The translations under genes were made by a program, and so were the position numbers. From Knoxdaviesia capensis (lineage: Eukaryota; Ascomycota; Sordariomycetes; Microascales; Gondwanamycetaceae), in contig LNGK01000010.1 of the NCBI GenBank assembly GCA_001510575.1, positions 681,825-745,824 on the forward strand: a stretch of 64,000 bases of DNA. The letters run 5' to 3'. The notes below the pieces were generated by a model. It did not search any database and was not told the DNA's origin. It worked only from the letters and a program-made list of their open reading frames with translations. This document shows, piece by piece, positions 22,782 through 33,658 of the stretch; within the stretch, counting starts at the first letter, position 1, and every line of letters starts with the position of its first letter.

Positions 22782-25700
22782 TCACAGAGCTGCAGTGAGA
22801 GAGAGCACTGATGTAAGGGTACCCAAAGTGGAAATCGGGGGAAGCGCAGGTCTACAGGCTTCAACAGCCCACTTCTATTTCCTTCCTTTGACTGTGTTAT
22901 GTATGGCCTTGGCTCTCACGATATGGCCCCGTCAGAGGAGCATATTGTGTGTGTGTGTGTGTGCGAGTCCATCTGCTGTGTGGCCTCGAAAATGGTCCGC
23001 GAATTTATCTTGGGCCGTTCCTCTTGCCGTCTGGTGCATGGAACGCTGTGGTTGTCTCGCTACATGGGGCGGGGGGACGTCGGTTGTATGCTGGCCAGCG
23101 CTGTTGTTCCGGGTTGAGGCCGTGAGGGACGGACACCGACGACATAACGGCAACCAAAGCGACGACGACCGTCAAGCTGAATAGCATCTCGACACAATAT
23201 ACAGCAGCAGGCCCTCTTCAACCCGGAGACCTGGACACCACACCCGAAAGATGACGAGCAATGAGGGTTTTGGCCGCCGCCCGCCGCCCGCCACCCCCCT
23301 CCCCCCCAATGCAGACTCTGGTCAGTATGACTGCTGTCTGACGGAACTTTGCCTTCTCTGTTCCGGTCACACCCCTCGAAGCGTCGGCGGGACCAACCAG
23401 CGCCAGCCCCGGAACGGTGTAACTCGGAAAGGGAAAGATTAAGCAAGGGTGGCGCCCATAAAGAGAAAAGCGTAAGTTGGCTGCGAAGAGGGGGAGTCGG
23501 TCTATCAAGCGCTGTCATGGCACGTTCAGCGCTTCCTTGATTCCTTCTTTCGGGAAGACTCGCCGGGCCAGGGACGCAGTGACTGATGCTTGGAGGGGAA
23601 AGCTGGGTTCCTGACCGCTCAAGGCAAGGCAAGGAACAGAAAAAGAGAAGGTTCCAGCCCACATGCAGGCGGCTTGGCCGATCACTGGGCAACAGCAACG
23701 CCCCGAGCGGACAGCCCCAAGAACCGGAACACGGTGTGCTCTAGGCATGGCCGAATCGGAGGCAGGGCTTCTGGAATCGGTAAATCACTCACACACACAC
23801 TTGCATCGGTCCATGTGTATGTATGTATGCTGTCAGGGCACACGGATGGACCGTCCCATGCAGGGTGTTTTGCTGCTCGGTTTTTAGCCCTCTTCGACCA
23901 CAGCTCGAAACTGCCATCGGAGGAGCCTCTTCCATCACCTCTCCAGGGCCCTGAACAGGGATCCCTGAAAGAAATTCAACAAAAAACAGAGAGCGTCAGA
24001 TCCAAGGAGGGGAAGCTTTGGGCGACAGGGCCCTGGATTCCGAGCTCGGCCATTGGCTGGCGGGAACGCACAGCTTGCAAAGTACCCCTCCACCGAGCCT
24101 TCGCTTCTTCTTCCTGTCCCCCATCATGGCTTCTCCAGCGTCACTTGGGATGCTGCAGACTGGCGGCATCACCACGAAGCTCTCTGGCTGGGCTTCACGG
24201 GCCTGTGCTGCAGCAAAGGACTGAAAGGACTGTACATACAGCAGACACTGCAGACACTGCAGATAAGCCCCGTGGCACCATGTGAGGGAAAAAGGAACAC
24301 AACAAATCGAAACGTAAAAAGGCCCTATCCGGCACAATCTCTCGCCAGCCGTGCAAAGGCCCACCAAAAAAGAACACTTTGGAGATAGTAACGAGCAGAA
24401 AAACCCACTATGTCATTCTGAAAGAGAGGGGTCGGTTTTTCTGTTTCTTCAATCTTTTTGATATGGCTCTTGCAGTGTCTGCATATTAATGGGCGGCTCG
24501 AAAGAGTGGTTTCCAGATATGGCAACTTTAGCAGGCGCGATGGGCGTGTCCAGATCGGCCTTCACGGGGAAGGAGCGGAAAACCGCACTCCAAAGAATCT
24601 TATACAGATGTCCGAAGTTATCGTGAACTTCCTTTCGTTTTGACTTGTCTCAGCTCTTCACCGCATGTGTCTTTTAACTGAGCTATCTCAGCCAGACCCT
24701 GAAGCTCGAATATGCCGTCTCTATCCCACTCCTGGTATCGTTGCCTCCTGCCATTCCTATTCTTACCACGGTTCCGCTTCTTCCGCAATGGCGGGCCGAC
24801 ATCCAAAACCCCGAGAGCAGGAGGAAAAGAGAAAACCGGCGCAGTCAACATTGCGGCTGTTTGGCAAGTTCCATCCTTTTTTTTTTCCCTCTATGATAGT
24901 CAATCCAACTCAAGAGAGGCCTAGATAACCCCCCGAGTAACACGCCGGATCCCTGTGCGCCCAAGTCGCCAGATCTGCCCGCCATTGCAGTCATACCACC
25001 GCCAAGGCACCACTACAGCTCGCAGAAGCTTCGAGGTTGGTCACAGATAGCCAGCCAGAGGGAGAGAACTATGGGAAGTTTGGAACCCACGACTTGCTGT
25101 GTTCCTGTACCACCGGAATCAGCAAAATAGGAAGGCCCCCGAAATCCTATCCGTCGAAAATCAGTGATAACGAACACATAGGATCACCAGAAGGATTCCA
25201 GGCCGGCTGGACCACCACACGCAGTGCTTCTCGCTCGTTCTCGTCATCGTGCCCCCAACCAAACTACGAAGAAAAATATGTGCCACTTTAGCGAATCGAC
25301 GGCCCGACTAACACAATCCCACCATAGAGAAAAAACTCTTTTTTCTCTTGCTGGCCCAGCTCGCTACGATGCCTTCCTGTGAGTGGCCCAATCAGGCTGA
25401 ATAAAGGCCCACCGGCCACGGAACACACAGGGAACGAGAAAAGGGACAGAAGCCAAGAGAGAGAAAGACCTCGGCGGGTGTCACCACAAGGAGGGAACAG
25501 GAACAGGGACATCGCCAAAGGGCCGAGAATCTTAGGACCCAGCCCGGGTGATAAAACACACATACACACACACATATACACAGAGACAGGAGAGGGAAGT
25601 CCCGGGAGAAAACCCGTAGCACAGAGAAAGAAAAACCGGGGGTCCATCCCCGAAAGCTTCCCGTGAACCACACAACCTAGATACACAACCCTGGCCCCCT

Positions 25701-26171
25701 TCGTTCAGCGGGCCAATTGTCGCTGCACATTCACCCACGCCCGGCGAGGAGGGGAGACAAAGGCGGCATAGCCGTGTCCTGGACCGTGCCGGTTTCTTCC
25801 CCGACTGCTGCTGCGGTTGCTGCAATCTGGTCGCCCGTACGAAAAATGTCCCGCCTGGGACCACGCCGTCTGATGTGAGATATATTTTCCCTGTATGTAC
25901 GTATATGCACGTAACTTATGATGTGTATGTTAGATAGAGCCGCAAAGTGGCTTGGCCGTGGAGAACGGGGGGGGGGAGGTGTTCCAGTGGGAGACGCATA
26001 TTGGCGCACTGAGCGAGCTGGAGCTCCATTTACCCGGGACAACCCGCGCAATCGTGTTCCGCGTGGAAGCTGTATGTGACGAGTTTGGCCGAGGGAAAAT
26101 CTGCCAGTGCATGTCGTCGTAAGAATCACAGGAAGTGGCTCACAGGCTTAGATGGCTGGTATAGATGTCCC

Positions 26172-26201
26172 AAACCCTAAGGTGGGGTTGTGAAACCCTA
26201 A
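26172..26201. promoter_or_regulatory. two AAACCCTAA boxes two helical turns apart
   Basis: AAACCCTAA at 26172-26180 and again at 26193-26201, start to start 21 bp. Elsewhere in this window such boxes sit in promoters, but no gene start is recognised near this pair. Confidence 0.4.
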
Positions 26202-27052
26202 TTTCACAGCCGGCTCCAACTCGGCCCCGATGTCTCTCTCACTCCCGGGTAGATCACCTTCAAACATGGCCGTTCAACCTGAGCTCGGATGACTCCAGGC
26301 CCGGCCAACACCGTAGCCGCTAAATTCAGACAAGTGGCCCCTCACCCAGGGTCATGCCAGGATGGCCAGTATCTCACATGGTGGTGGAGATCACTGCTCA
26401 TGGAGGCTCTTGGATTGTGTTTTTCAATCGAACTCTATTAGATGAAAACTCATGTTTAAGGAATCATATGGATCTCTTAAGTCCCAGTTAGGTTCCTAGG
26501 TGAACTCTATTAACCTAGTAAGAAAAAAAAAGCATTGTATTCACTTCCATAGACACTAAGATCTCCGTGATATCAAGCATATATCCCGTTAGAAGAATGA
26601 AAGAACTCCAGATATCAAAAGCAAATGAAAGAAACTCCAAAGAGCAACAAGCTTCTGCTCCATCTCAGGCAGCACACAAACCCTCATCTTTAAGAAAGAA
26701 CAGACGTAGACAAAGACGGACAGAGAGGGAAGAACAAATGGCTTCTCTGTAGGAAGCTTGGTCTCTAACACTAGACCACACTCTTGGATCTATCTCCATT
26801 CTTGAAAGCAACTCCGGAACCCTTAGAAAACTCCAAAGCAAACAAATAACTATATCTCCCTCTACCCTCAACCCTCAACCCCAAGCATCACCATGGACAG
26901 AGAGGGAGTGTGTGAGAGAGAGTGAGATACTACCTCCAGCCTACCAGCCGGCGATGAAAAGAAACGGAGTAGAAAAGCACACACAACTTCACGAAGAAAA
27001 AAAAGATAGAAAAGGCTCAAGAAAAGAAGAAGGAGTGGTGGGCCTGCAACCA

Positions 27053-29528
27053 CTACGCCGCATCCTCCATCTCCACCGCCGCATCCCGCGTCGCCACAAA
27101 CTCCGCCGCCGCCGCCCGCAGCTCCGCCCACGCCGCGACCTCCTGCGCCTCGTCGCCGGCGACCGCCTCCTTCGCCTTGCCCAGCGCCGCCGCAAGCGCG
27201 CCCAGCGCCTGCTTGCCGGCCGCCGCCGCCTCGCCCTCGCCCGCGTCGGCCGTGTCGGCCAGCCCCGCCGCCACATAGCGCATCTTCTCCAGCAGCAGGC
27301 CGCCGTTCAGCTCGAGGTACAGCGGCTGCGTGTGCGCCACCACGCCGCGCAGGTCGCTCACCAGCTGGCGCCGCTCCTGCAGGATGGCCGCCAGCATCTC
27401 GTCGTCGTCGGCCCGCTCCTTCGCCAGCTCGTCGCCGGCCCCGCTCTTCGCCGCCTCGATCTCGCTCGTCGCCAGCTGCCGCCGCAGGAAGTACAGCTCC
27501 ACAAAGTAGTTGCGCATCGCCAGCTCCGTCACGTACAGGTTCGCCTTGACGATCTCCAGCTGCTGCTGCCGCCGCCGCCCCGCGTCGCTACGCACCGCCT
27601 GCCGCAGCAGGTCCGCGTCCGACGTCGGGCCCGCCGCCCCCGCGCTGGCCAGGAAGTGCACCAGCGCGTCTTCCGGCGCCTGGCCGCCCGACGGGTCGGC
27701 AATGGCTGCCGCCGCCGCCGCCGCCGACTCCGTCGTCATCTGGAGCTCACCGGGAAGCTGGGCGAGGACGTTCTTGGCCGCAGTGAGCGCCGACTTGATC
27801 ATCTCACGCTGCGAGGACCACTGGAGGGAGCCGAGACCATACGAATGCTCGACAGCCACAATAGGGTTCATGGTCATGTATGTCTCGATCGCCACTCCGA
27901 AGCCCATCATCAGCAGCCGGCCGCTGCCAGAGTCAGCGTTGTTGTCCATGGACTCTTCAATGACATTGGCATGGATGTCGCTGTCGTCCACAATCAGCGG
28001 CGGCTCGGGGTAGGGAAAGTCGGGCGTCGGGGGCGGGATGTCCATAAGCTTAGGAAGAACTCGAAGTTGTCGCGACGATCTAATACCAAGAACGAGATCA
28101 TCAGGTTAGTTACCATGAGCATATGCAGTCGAGGAATATTGCGAGAAAAAAAAAAGTTACTCACCGGATGCGGAAAAACATGCACCAGAACAGACGCTTG
28201 GAGGTCTGCTCCTGGATATGGTTGAATGGCATCGAGTCGCCCACATACCCCTGCGACTCGTCCGCCCGTTCATACAGCTCCATCGCCTCCGCCAGGAAAT
28301 GCTTGTACAGATCCGCACGGAACGTGTATCCGGCGGCGAGACTCAGGAAGAAGCTGGTGCACGCGTCATTGACCGTCTTGTTGCTCTTTTCGTGCCACAG
28401 GGCGCCGCGCGCCGTCAGCGCCACGTGGCGGCACTTCTCCACAAACGCCATCGCCAGGCTCTGCTGGCCGCCGTGGCCCAGGTCCGGGATGCTCGTCAGA
28501 TGCGGCCGCGTCGCGCGCGGCGAGGACGCCACCACCACGCCAGTCATACTGGCCAGCAGAGCAAGAAACTCCGCGTTCACGCGGTCCTCGCGCTGCATGA
28601 GCGACGCTTCAAACGACGGACGATGCGGGAAGGGAAGGACTGGGTGCAGGAAGGCAAAGAAATCCTCCACCAGCGCGTGGATGACCGACAACGGCGCAAT
28701 CGACTCCGCGTCCATCGTGAGGGGCTGCGACGGCACCGCGGCCGCGAGTCCGGCAAACGACGCAAGCGCCTGCGCCGCAGTGTGGGGCGCGGGCGACGCG
28801 TCGCCTTGGCCGACAGATCCGCCGCGTTGCGACTCGTCGTCAGGCTTTCCAGTCTTGACCTGGACGTCATCGCCAGGTAGAGACTGCTGAGCAGCAGCAG
28901 CCGCAGCATCTCCGGCACGCAGCGCGGGCTGCAGCGTGCGGTAGGGGCTGGTCGACATGAGCTGGCCGCCACGGGCCATGATGCGCTGCACGCTCCGATT
29001 CGGGGGACCACGACGCTTCCTAACGCGTTGATTAGAGCACACAAGGCCGATTTCCAGGCAAGGGCGGCACGGACGATCGTTCTCGCACTTGACCTTTCGC
29101 TCAGAGCAGTGGTCACAGGCCCGGGACAGACGCGTCAGCTTAGGGTTCACCGCCGGGTCCCGCTGGCCGGGCTTCCGGGGCCGCGGGGGGATCGCCACCC
29201 GCGCCCCATACGATCCAGTGTCGGACTCGGCTGCAGCCATGGCCGCCGTGGCCGCCGCCGCCGTGGACGTCGCGTTCTGGTACGCCACCGCCGCAACGAG
29301 GCTGGCCTCGGCGTCCGACGTCACCGGCATTGCGCCCGTAGGAGCGCCAAGCTGGCCGTCCACTCCATCCGACGTCATGTGATGGCTGTTCTGGTGCTGC
29401 AGCAGCTCGTGGGCGTCAGTGGCGGCTTGCAGCACCTGTAACCCGTTGCTTGCATACGCGTGCACCGCATTCGCCGCGTCTACGGCCGACGTGGACGCGT
29501 CAACATCGGGCGAGGTAGAATCCGCCAT
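27053..29528 (-). CDS. Zn(II)2Cys6 fungal transcription factor
   Basis: Two exons, complement(join(27053..28079,28165..29528)), 796 aa. The 85-nt intron (GTGAGT, AACTAAC, TTAG) joins MFFRI-R to SSRQLRVLPKLMDIPPPTP, and phases agree. The DNA-binding domain is ACDHCSERKVKCENDRPC then RPCLEIGLVC with cysteines 138, 141, 148, 154, 157 and 164 (CX2CX6CX5CX2CX6C, canonical), followed by a basic linker RVRKRRGPPNR. The middle part (about 290-480) has the usual fungal regulator pattern, including VEDFFAFLHPVLPFPHRPSF and KRLFWCMFFRIR. Ala-rich segments occur at the N-terminus and near the C-terminus. It is a nuclear regulator by family. The KRRGPPN linker is shared with some sugar-responsive factors, but I would not name a target pathway. 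Confidence 0.92.
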
Positions 29529-30289
29529 AGCAAAAACAAAAGATTGTTGTTATGGCCGACGATAACTCTGCCCGTCCCTATTGAAACCGCGTCTGTGTCT
29601 ATTCATTTGTGCGGCAGGCAATTGTCAGCTTCTCTGCATTATGGCAATCTATTTTATGCAATTAAATGATTCGGTCGCATACCTTGAAGTGAAATTCGAT
29701 GGAATCCGCAATGCAATTGATGATGGCGGCTTATACCGGCTCGATTCTGGGTGAAGTTCGGAATTCGCAACGGGGGATTATCGGGTGATGATGATGAAGA
29801 AAAGGGAAACGGAGGAAAAACTGGGAAGAGAAAAAGATTGGGGGGGAGGAAGAAAAGCTGGCCAGCAGCGTTAGTAATTGGCTGGGTTTGGCCGCAAAAT
29901 TTGCCGGGTATTCAGGCGAGGTTTACCCGTGAATTATTAACGTAAGTAGTTGCAGGGTTAGGGTTGGCTAATCGCTGACCAATTTGCAGGTTGTACTGTT
30001 TAAGTCTACGGATTGACCAAGGACTGGAGGGGAGATTATGTGATTCATTCTTCCACTCAAATTAAAAAAAAGTCATTCTCATTAAACTACTCTCACTACT
30101 CATGAAGCAAGATGCCATGACTACCTGCAAATCACAACCACAGAAATGTCGATCCACACAAAACGCGAGACGTACTGCACCATTGAACGTCTCGATGCTT
30201 CTATCTTGGGGAATGCAGTCCAGAACGCCATAACATTATAACCCGGACATACGGACGAAAGACGAACAAACACATAAAAAACTCCGCGC
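29529..30289. other. intergenic region, promoter of the Zn2Cys6 gene
   Basis: No gene was recognised. A tandem telomere-like box AGGGTTAGGGTTGG lies at 29954-29967, about 430 bp upstream of the 29528 start. The part from about 30000 to 30289 is the 3' side of RAD54. Confidence 0.5.
29954..29967. promoter_or_regulatory. tandem TTAGGG box upstream of the Zn2Cys6 gene
   Basis: AGGGTTAGGGTTGG, two overlapping telomere-like units. Confidence 0.45.
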
Positions 30290-32782
30290 TCAGTGCGAAA
30301 TGTACTGGAACACCGCCGAAACCTCGTTCTCCCCACACTCCTGGCGCAGCAGGAGGTCCTGGATATTCTTCATTGCATCGTCGTTGACAAAGTGGTTCCA
30401 CGAGCTGGTATCGCCGTAGAGCATGGCCGGCGCCCGCACAAACTGCCGCCCATCAGGCCGGCACCGTTTGCACTTGAAGGTCTGGTGAGTGTCCGACTTG
30501 GTGTCCGCCCGGAACTGGAACAGCTCACGCAGGCTGTCCAGCGAGAAATGCCGCTCAACGTCCTCGGCGCTGTCGACCACACACGACGACAGACTCTGCT
30601 TGTGGCTCTGGCGCTGGAAAATCTTCTCCTCGATCGTGCCGGTTGCGATGAACCGGTACACAAAGCAGTCCTTCTTCTGGCCGTCACGCCACACACGCGC
30701 CAGCGCCTGCTGGTCCGACGCCGGGTTCCAGTCTGGGTCGAATAGCACCAGTCGGTTCGCTCCAATCAGGTTGAGGCCGCATCCTCCGGCCTTGCTGCTG
30801 AGCAGGAACACAAACTCCTCGCCGTTCGGGTCGTTGAACTTGTCGACTAGCTTCTGTCGCTTGGTCACGTTCATCGTGCCGTCTAGGCGCAGGCTGCCAT
30901 AGCCACGCGACCGACATAGCCGGTCAAATAGATCCAGCGTTTGCGTGTAGTTGCTGATTAGCACAATCTTGTCGTTTGTGTCTTGGCGGATACGCGCCAA
31001 CATGCGGTCCAGCACCTGCATCTTGCCGGAGTACCACGGTTTCACATCCCGGTCGCGGCCGCGCGCCTCCTTCGCCACGTAGTCATCGGGGAAGCAGCTC
31101 TCACATCCTGGAAGGTCTTCCGAGAGATTGAGCAGGTCCGGATGATTGCACAGTTTCTTCAGAATGTTGATGGCCTTGAGGGGCTGGCTGCCACGACCGC
31201 GGAGCAGGGCCTGAATGTCAGGGCTAGTGATGAAGTAGTTGTACAGATCCAGCTGGAACGGCGCAAGATTGCAGAAGACAACGTGCTCGTACTTCACCGG
31301 AAGGTACTTCGACAAGATATCGTTCGTGCGGCGGATGATGAACTTGTTGACAATACCAAGCAATTCGCCGAGGCACTCGTCGCCCTTTTTCCGCTCGTTT
31401 TCCAGGGCGTCGGCATCCCGGCCTCGCAGAATGGGCAGTTCGAAGCGTTTGCGGAATTCCAGGCGCGAGCCCAGCAGATCGGGGTTGGCGAAGCTGATGA
31501 GCGAAAAGTACTCGGACAGGTCGTTTTGGATGGGGGTTCCAGACAGAATGACGCGGCGCGTCACGTCAAGATTATTGAGAGCCGAGAATGTCTGACTGTC
31601 GCCGTTCTTGAGCCGGTGACCTTCATCACAGAGCATGAGGCCGATCTTGGTATGCTTCAGCTCTTCAACATTCAGACGAAGAGTTTCATACGACACGATA
31701 ATCACCGGACGCGTGACGGCTCGGCCTGACGAGATTGCCCACTGCTTGAGCTGTCGAGTCAGTTCCTCCTTGGAGGCCTTTCCATCAATGGCGAAGGGGT
31801 TGATGGCGTCGGCACCCAGCCACTTGACAAGCTCATTGGCCCAATTCCGCACCAAACTGGACGGACACGCCACAATGGCCTTCTGGATGGTAGGCTTGCC
31901 AGCTTCAGGCGACTGCTTGAGCAGAGTCCAGAGCAACGTAATGCACTGTAGGGTTTTTCCGAGACCCATCTCGTCGGCCATGATACAGCCGTTGGCTTTT
32001 TCGTCAATCATACCAGTGACGCACTTATACATGAACTTGACACCTTCAACCTGGTGGGGCCGAAGGACCTTGGCGAGCCGAGGGTCAATGACCACAGGCA
32101 CACGCGGACGTTCTCCCTCGACCTGCTTCTTGATGCCCAGAATCTCTGCAAGGCTCTTGTGAACAAGTGGAGCGTCAATGGTGGGAGACGAAGCGGGAGG
32201 ATTGCCATCCTTAGCCTCAATAGCAGCGGGAGCGACTCCTGGCTTCGGCTTATCGTCAATCGTCGGATCGTACAGCACAATTGAAAACTCTCCGCTGGGG
32301 TCATGCAAGGCCTTCGCCACAAAGGTGGCTCCACGACGCAGTCCGAGAGTCGGCGGGGGGCGGTTTGGGTTATATGCACCGGTGTCTTTGTTGATCAACG
32401 GCACGTTAAAGGGCTTCCGGAACACCTGGACCTTGTCCTTGACTTTGAAGACGGGGAACTTGTTCACGTCCCGGGGAACTAGTGGTTCACGATCGGTAGT
32501 TGCCGGAGAGTCATCTGCACCGGAGTAATCGACCTTTCTTCGCTTCCGGGATGGCCGGTCGACTGACGGGGACGGTCTGGCGGCACCGGGACATTTGAAC
32601 GGTTTCATAAGACGATTGCCAGACTGGACAGCAGTGTTGGGTTTCTGCACCGGAGTGTTTCTTGCGGCCGAGACATTGGGAGTCGTCGGGGCAGATTCGG
32701 GGAGAGGCCTGTTTGGGGGTGATGATCTCCAGTTAGTTTGCGTTCACATATGTGACAGTTCTTGGTAGCTTCAAACTCACAT
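30290..32782 (-). CDS. RAD54: DNA repair and recombination ATPase RAD54
   Basis: Main exon 30290..32708. An intron at 32709-32780 has donor GTGAGT, branch AACTAAC and acceptor ACAG. My model is complement(join(30290..32708,32781..32782)), 806 aa, in which the start codon is formed by splicing AT to G. The product begins MPLPESAPTT and soon reaches KPFKCPG, the normal fungal RAD54 N-terminus. SWI2/SNF2 motifs are complete: DEMGLGKT (GKT at 251-253), DEGHRLKN (362-), LSGTPIQND, SSKAGGCGLNLIGANR, QALARVWRDGQKK, plus a CKRCRPDG segment and the usual end VFQYISH. RAD54 works with Rad51 in homologous recombination in the nucleus. The first exon is open in frame upstream (ISSFLKRGK) but has no in-frame ATG that I can find, so a non-AUG or further upstream start is the alternative. 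It is divergent from the RSC gene. Confidence 0.96.
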
Positions 32783-33658
32783 CTTGCCGCGTTTGAGGAA
32801 GCTGGAAATAGGAATCGAAGACACCGTCACACTCTCACGACTTGAAGGAAACTGAGAATTGAAATACGGCCAACATTCCTCCAAAGTGCAGATAGGATAG
32901 AAATGACAGCAAAATATGTGCTCTCACCAACAGAACTGGAAACGAGGTTGAGATTCGGTTGGGCCGATTACAAAGAAGAGCTGTGAGCTGTAGGCAGAGA
33001 GGTAAACAAACACGCGCAGGGAAGGAGCAAGTCACATTTGAAACGCGATATCACGTGAGCAATAACTGGGGTTAAACCCAGCAGGCAGATGGAAGACTTG
33101 GATGAAGCAATGATGAGCCTGAAATGAGGCAGCGAGAGCATTTGGAGGACTGAATTGATTCAATTGGGAGTATAAGTGACGCTTGGAGTTCCCTGAAACC
33201 AGTTGAACCCCATGAGGCCCGTTTTCACCTTCTAAGCTGGCTCCTCGACACGCAGCTCGGCGCGTTTTGGTGGGTGCAGTTAGGGTTGGGGTCAACTGGT
33301 CTAGACCGGCAAAACATCGGCTCTTTCCCGCCTCTGGTTTCGTTTCGTGGTCGTGCGCGCAGACCAAAGACGCAACAATTGGAAAGGAACGAACCGTTTG
33401 TTCTCTCCCTGAGAGTTGATCAACGCATCTTCGAAAATCCATCAGACGAAACTGCTGGACTCCCTCATTTGCATCATTCCACCCTTATGATTCAGGCCAG
33501 TCACGACGACAATTGCCTGAGCGTCTAATTCCTCTCTTTTATTTTATCGAAATTCAGCGTTTCTGGCGCATTTCACGTCCCCAGTAGCATCGAACCCGCC
33601 GAGATCCTGAAGCGGCCGAACCCCCGAGAGAGACCCGCTCCACTCCGGGATTCAAGCC
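32783..33658. other. divergent promoter region, RAD54 (-) and RSC gene (+)
   Basis: No gene was recognised. It carries a TTAGGGTTGG box at 33280-33289, about 500 bp from the RAD54 splice junction and 370 bp from the RSC start. A short upstream frame with an ATG (about 32876 down to 32835 minus, 13 codons) lies in the probable RAD54 5' exon. Confidence 0.5.
33280..33289. promoter_or_regulatory. TTAGGGTTGG box in the RAD54/RSC divergent promoter
   Basis: Single exact TTAGGGTT core between two divergent genes. Confidence 0.45.

Larger units (their letters stand above)
21213..27052. other. 5.8 kb gene-poor stretch
   Basis: No protein-coding gene was recognised on either strand. The longest open frames (for example 23060-23698 minus, 212 codons) are Ser/Pro/Arg mixtures without known motifs or codon bias. 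Content seen: AGGGG elements near the TPS2 start, CTAT/AT, GA and GT microsatellites, a short CTGCAGACA tandem repeat near 24240, and a pair of AAACCCTAA boxes at 26172 with no known gene next to it. An RNA gene or a gene with many short exons could be hidden here. Confidence 0.4.

Noticed and set aside
23060..23698. 212-codon minus-strand open frame in the gene-poor stretch
   Set aside because: No recognisable motif, mixed composition, overlapped by other open frames; no evidence beyond length.
26912..28225. 437-codon plus-strand open frame
   Set aside because: Arg/His-rich antisense shadow of the Zn2Cys6 regulator; no known motif.
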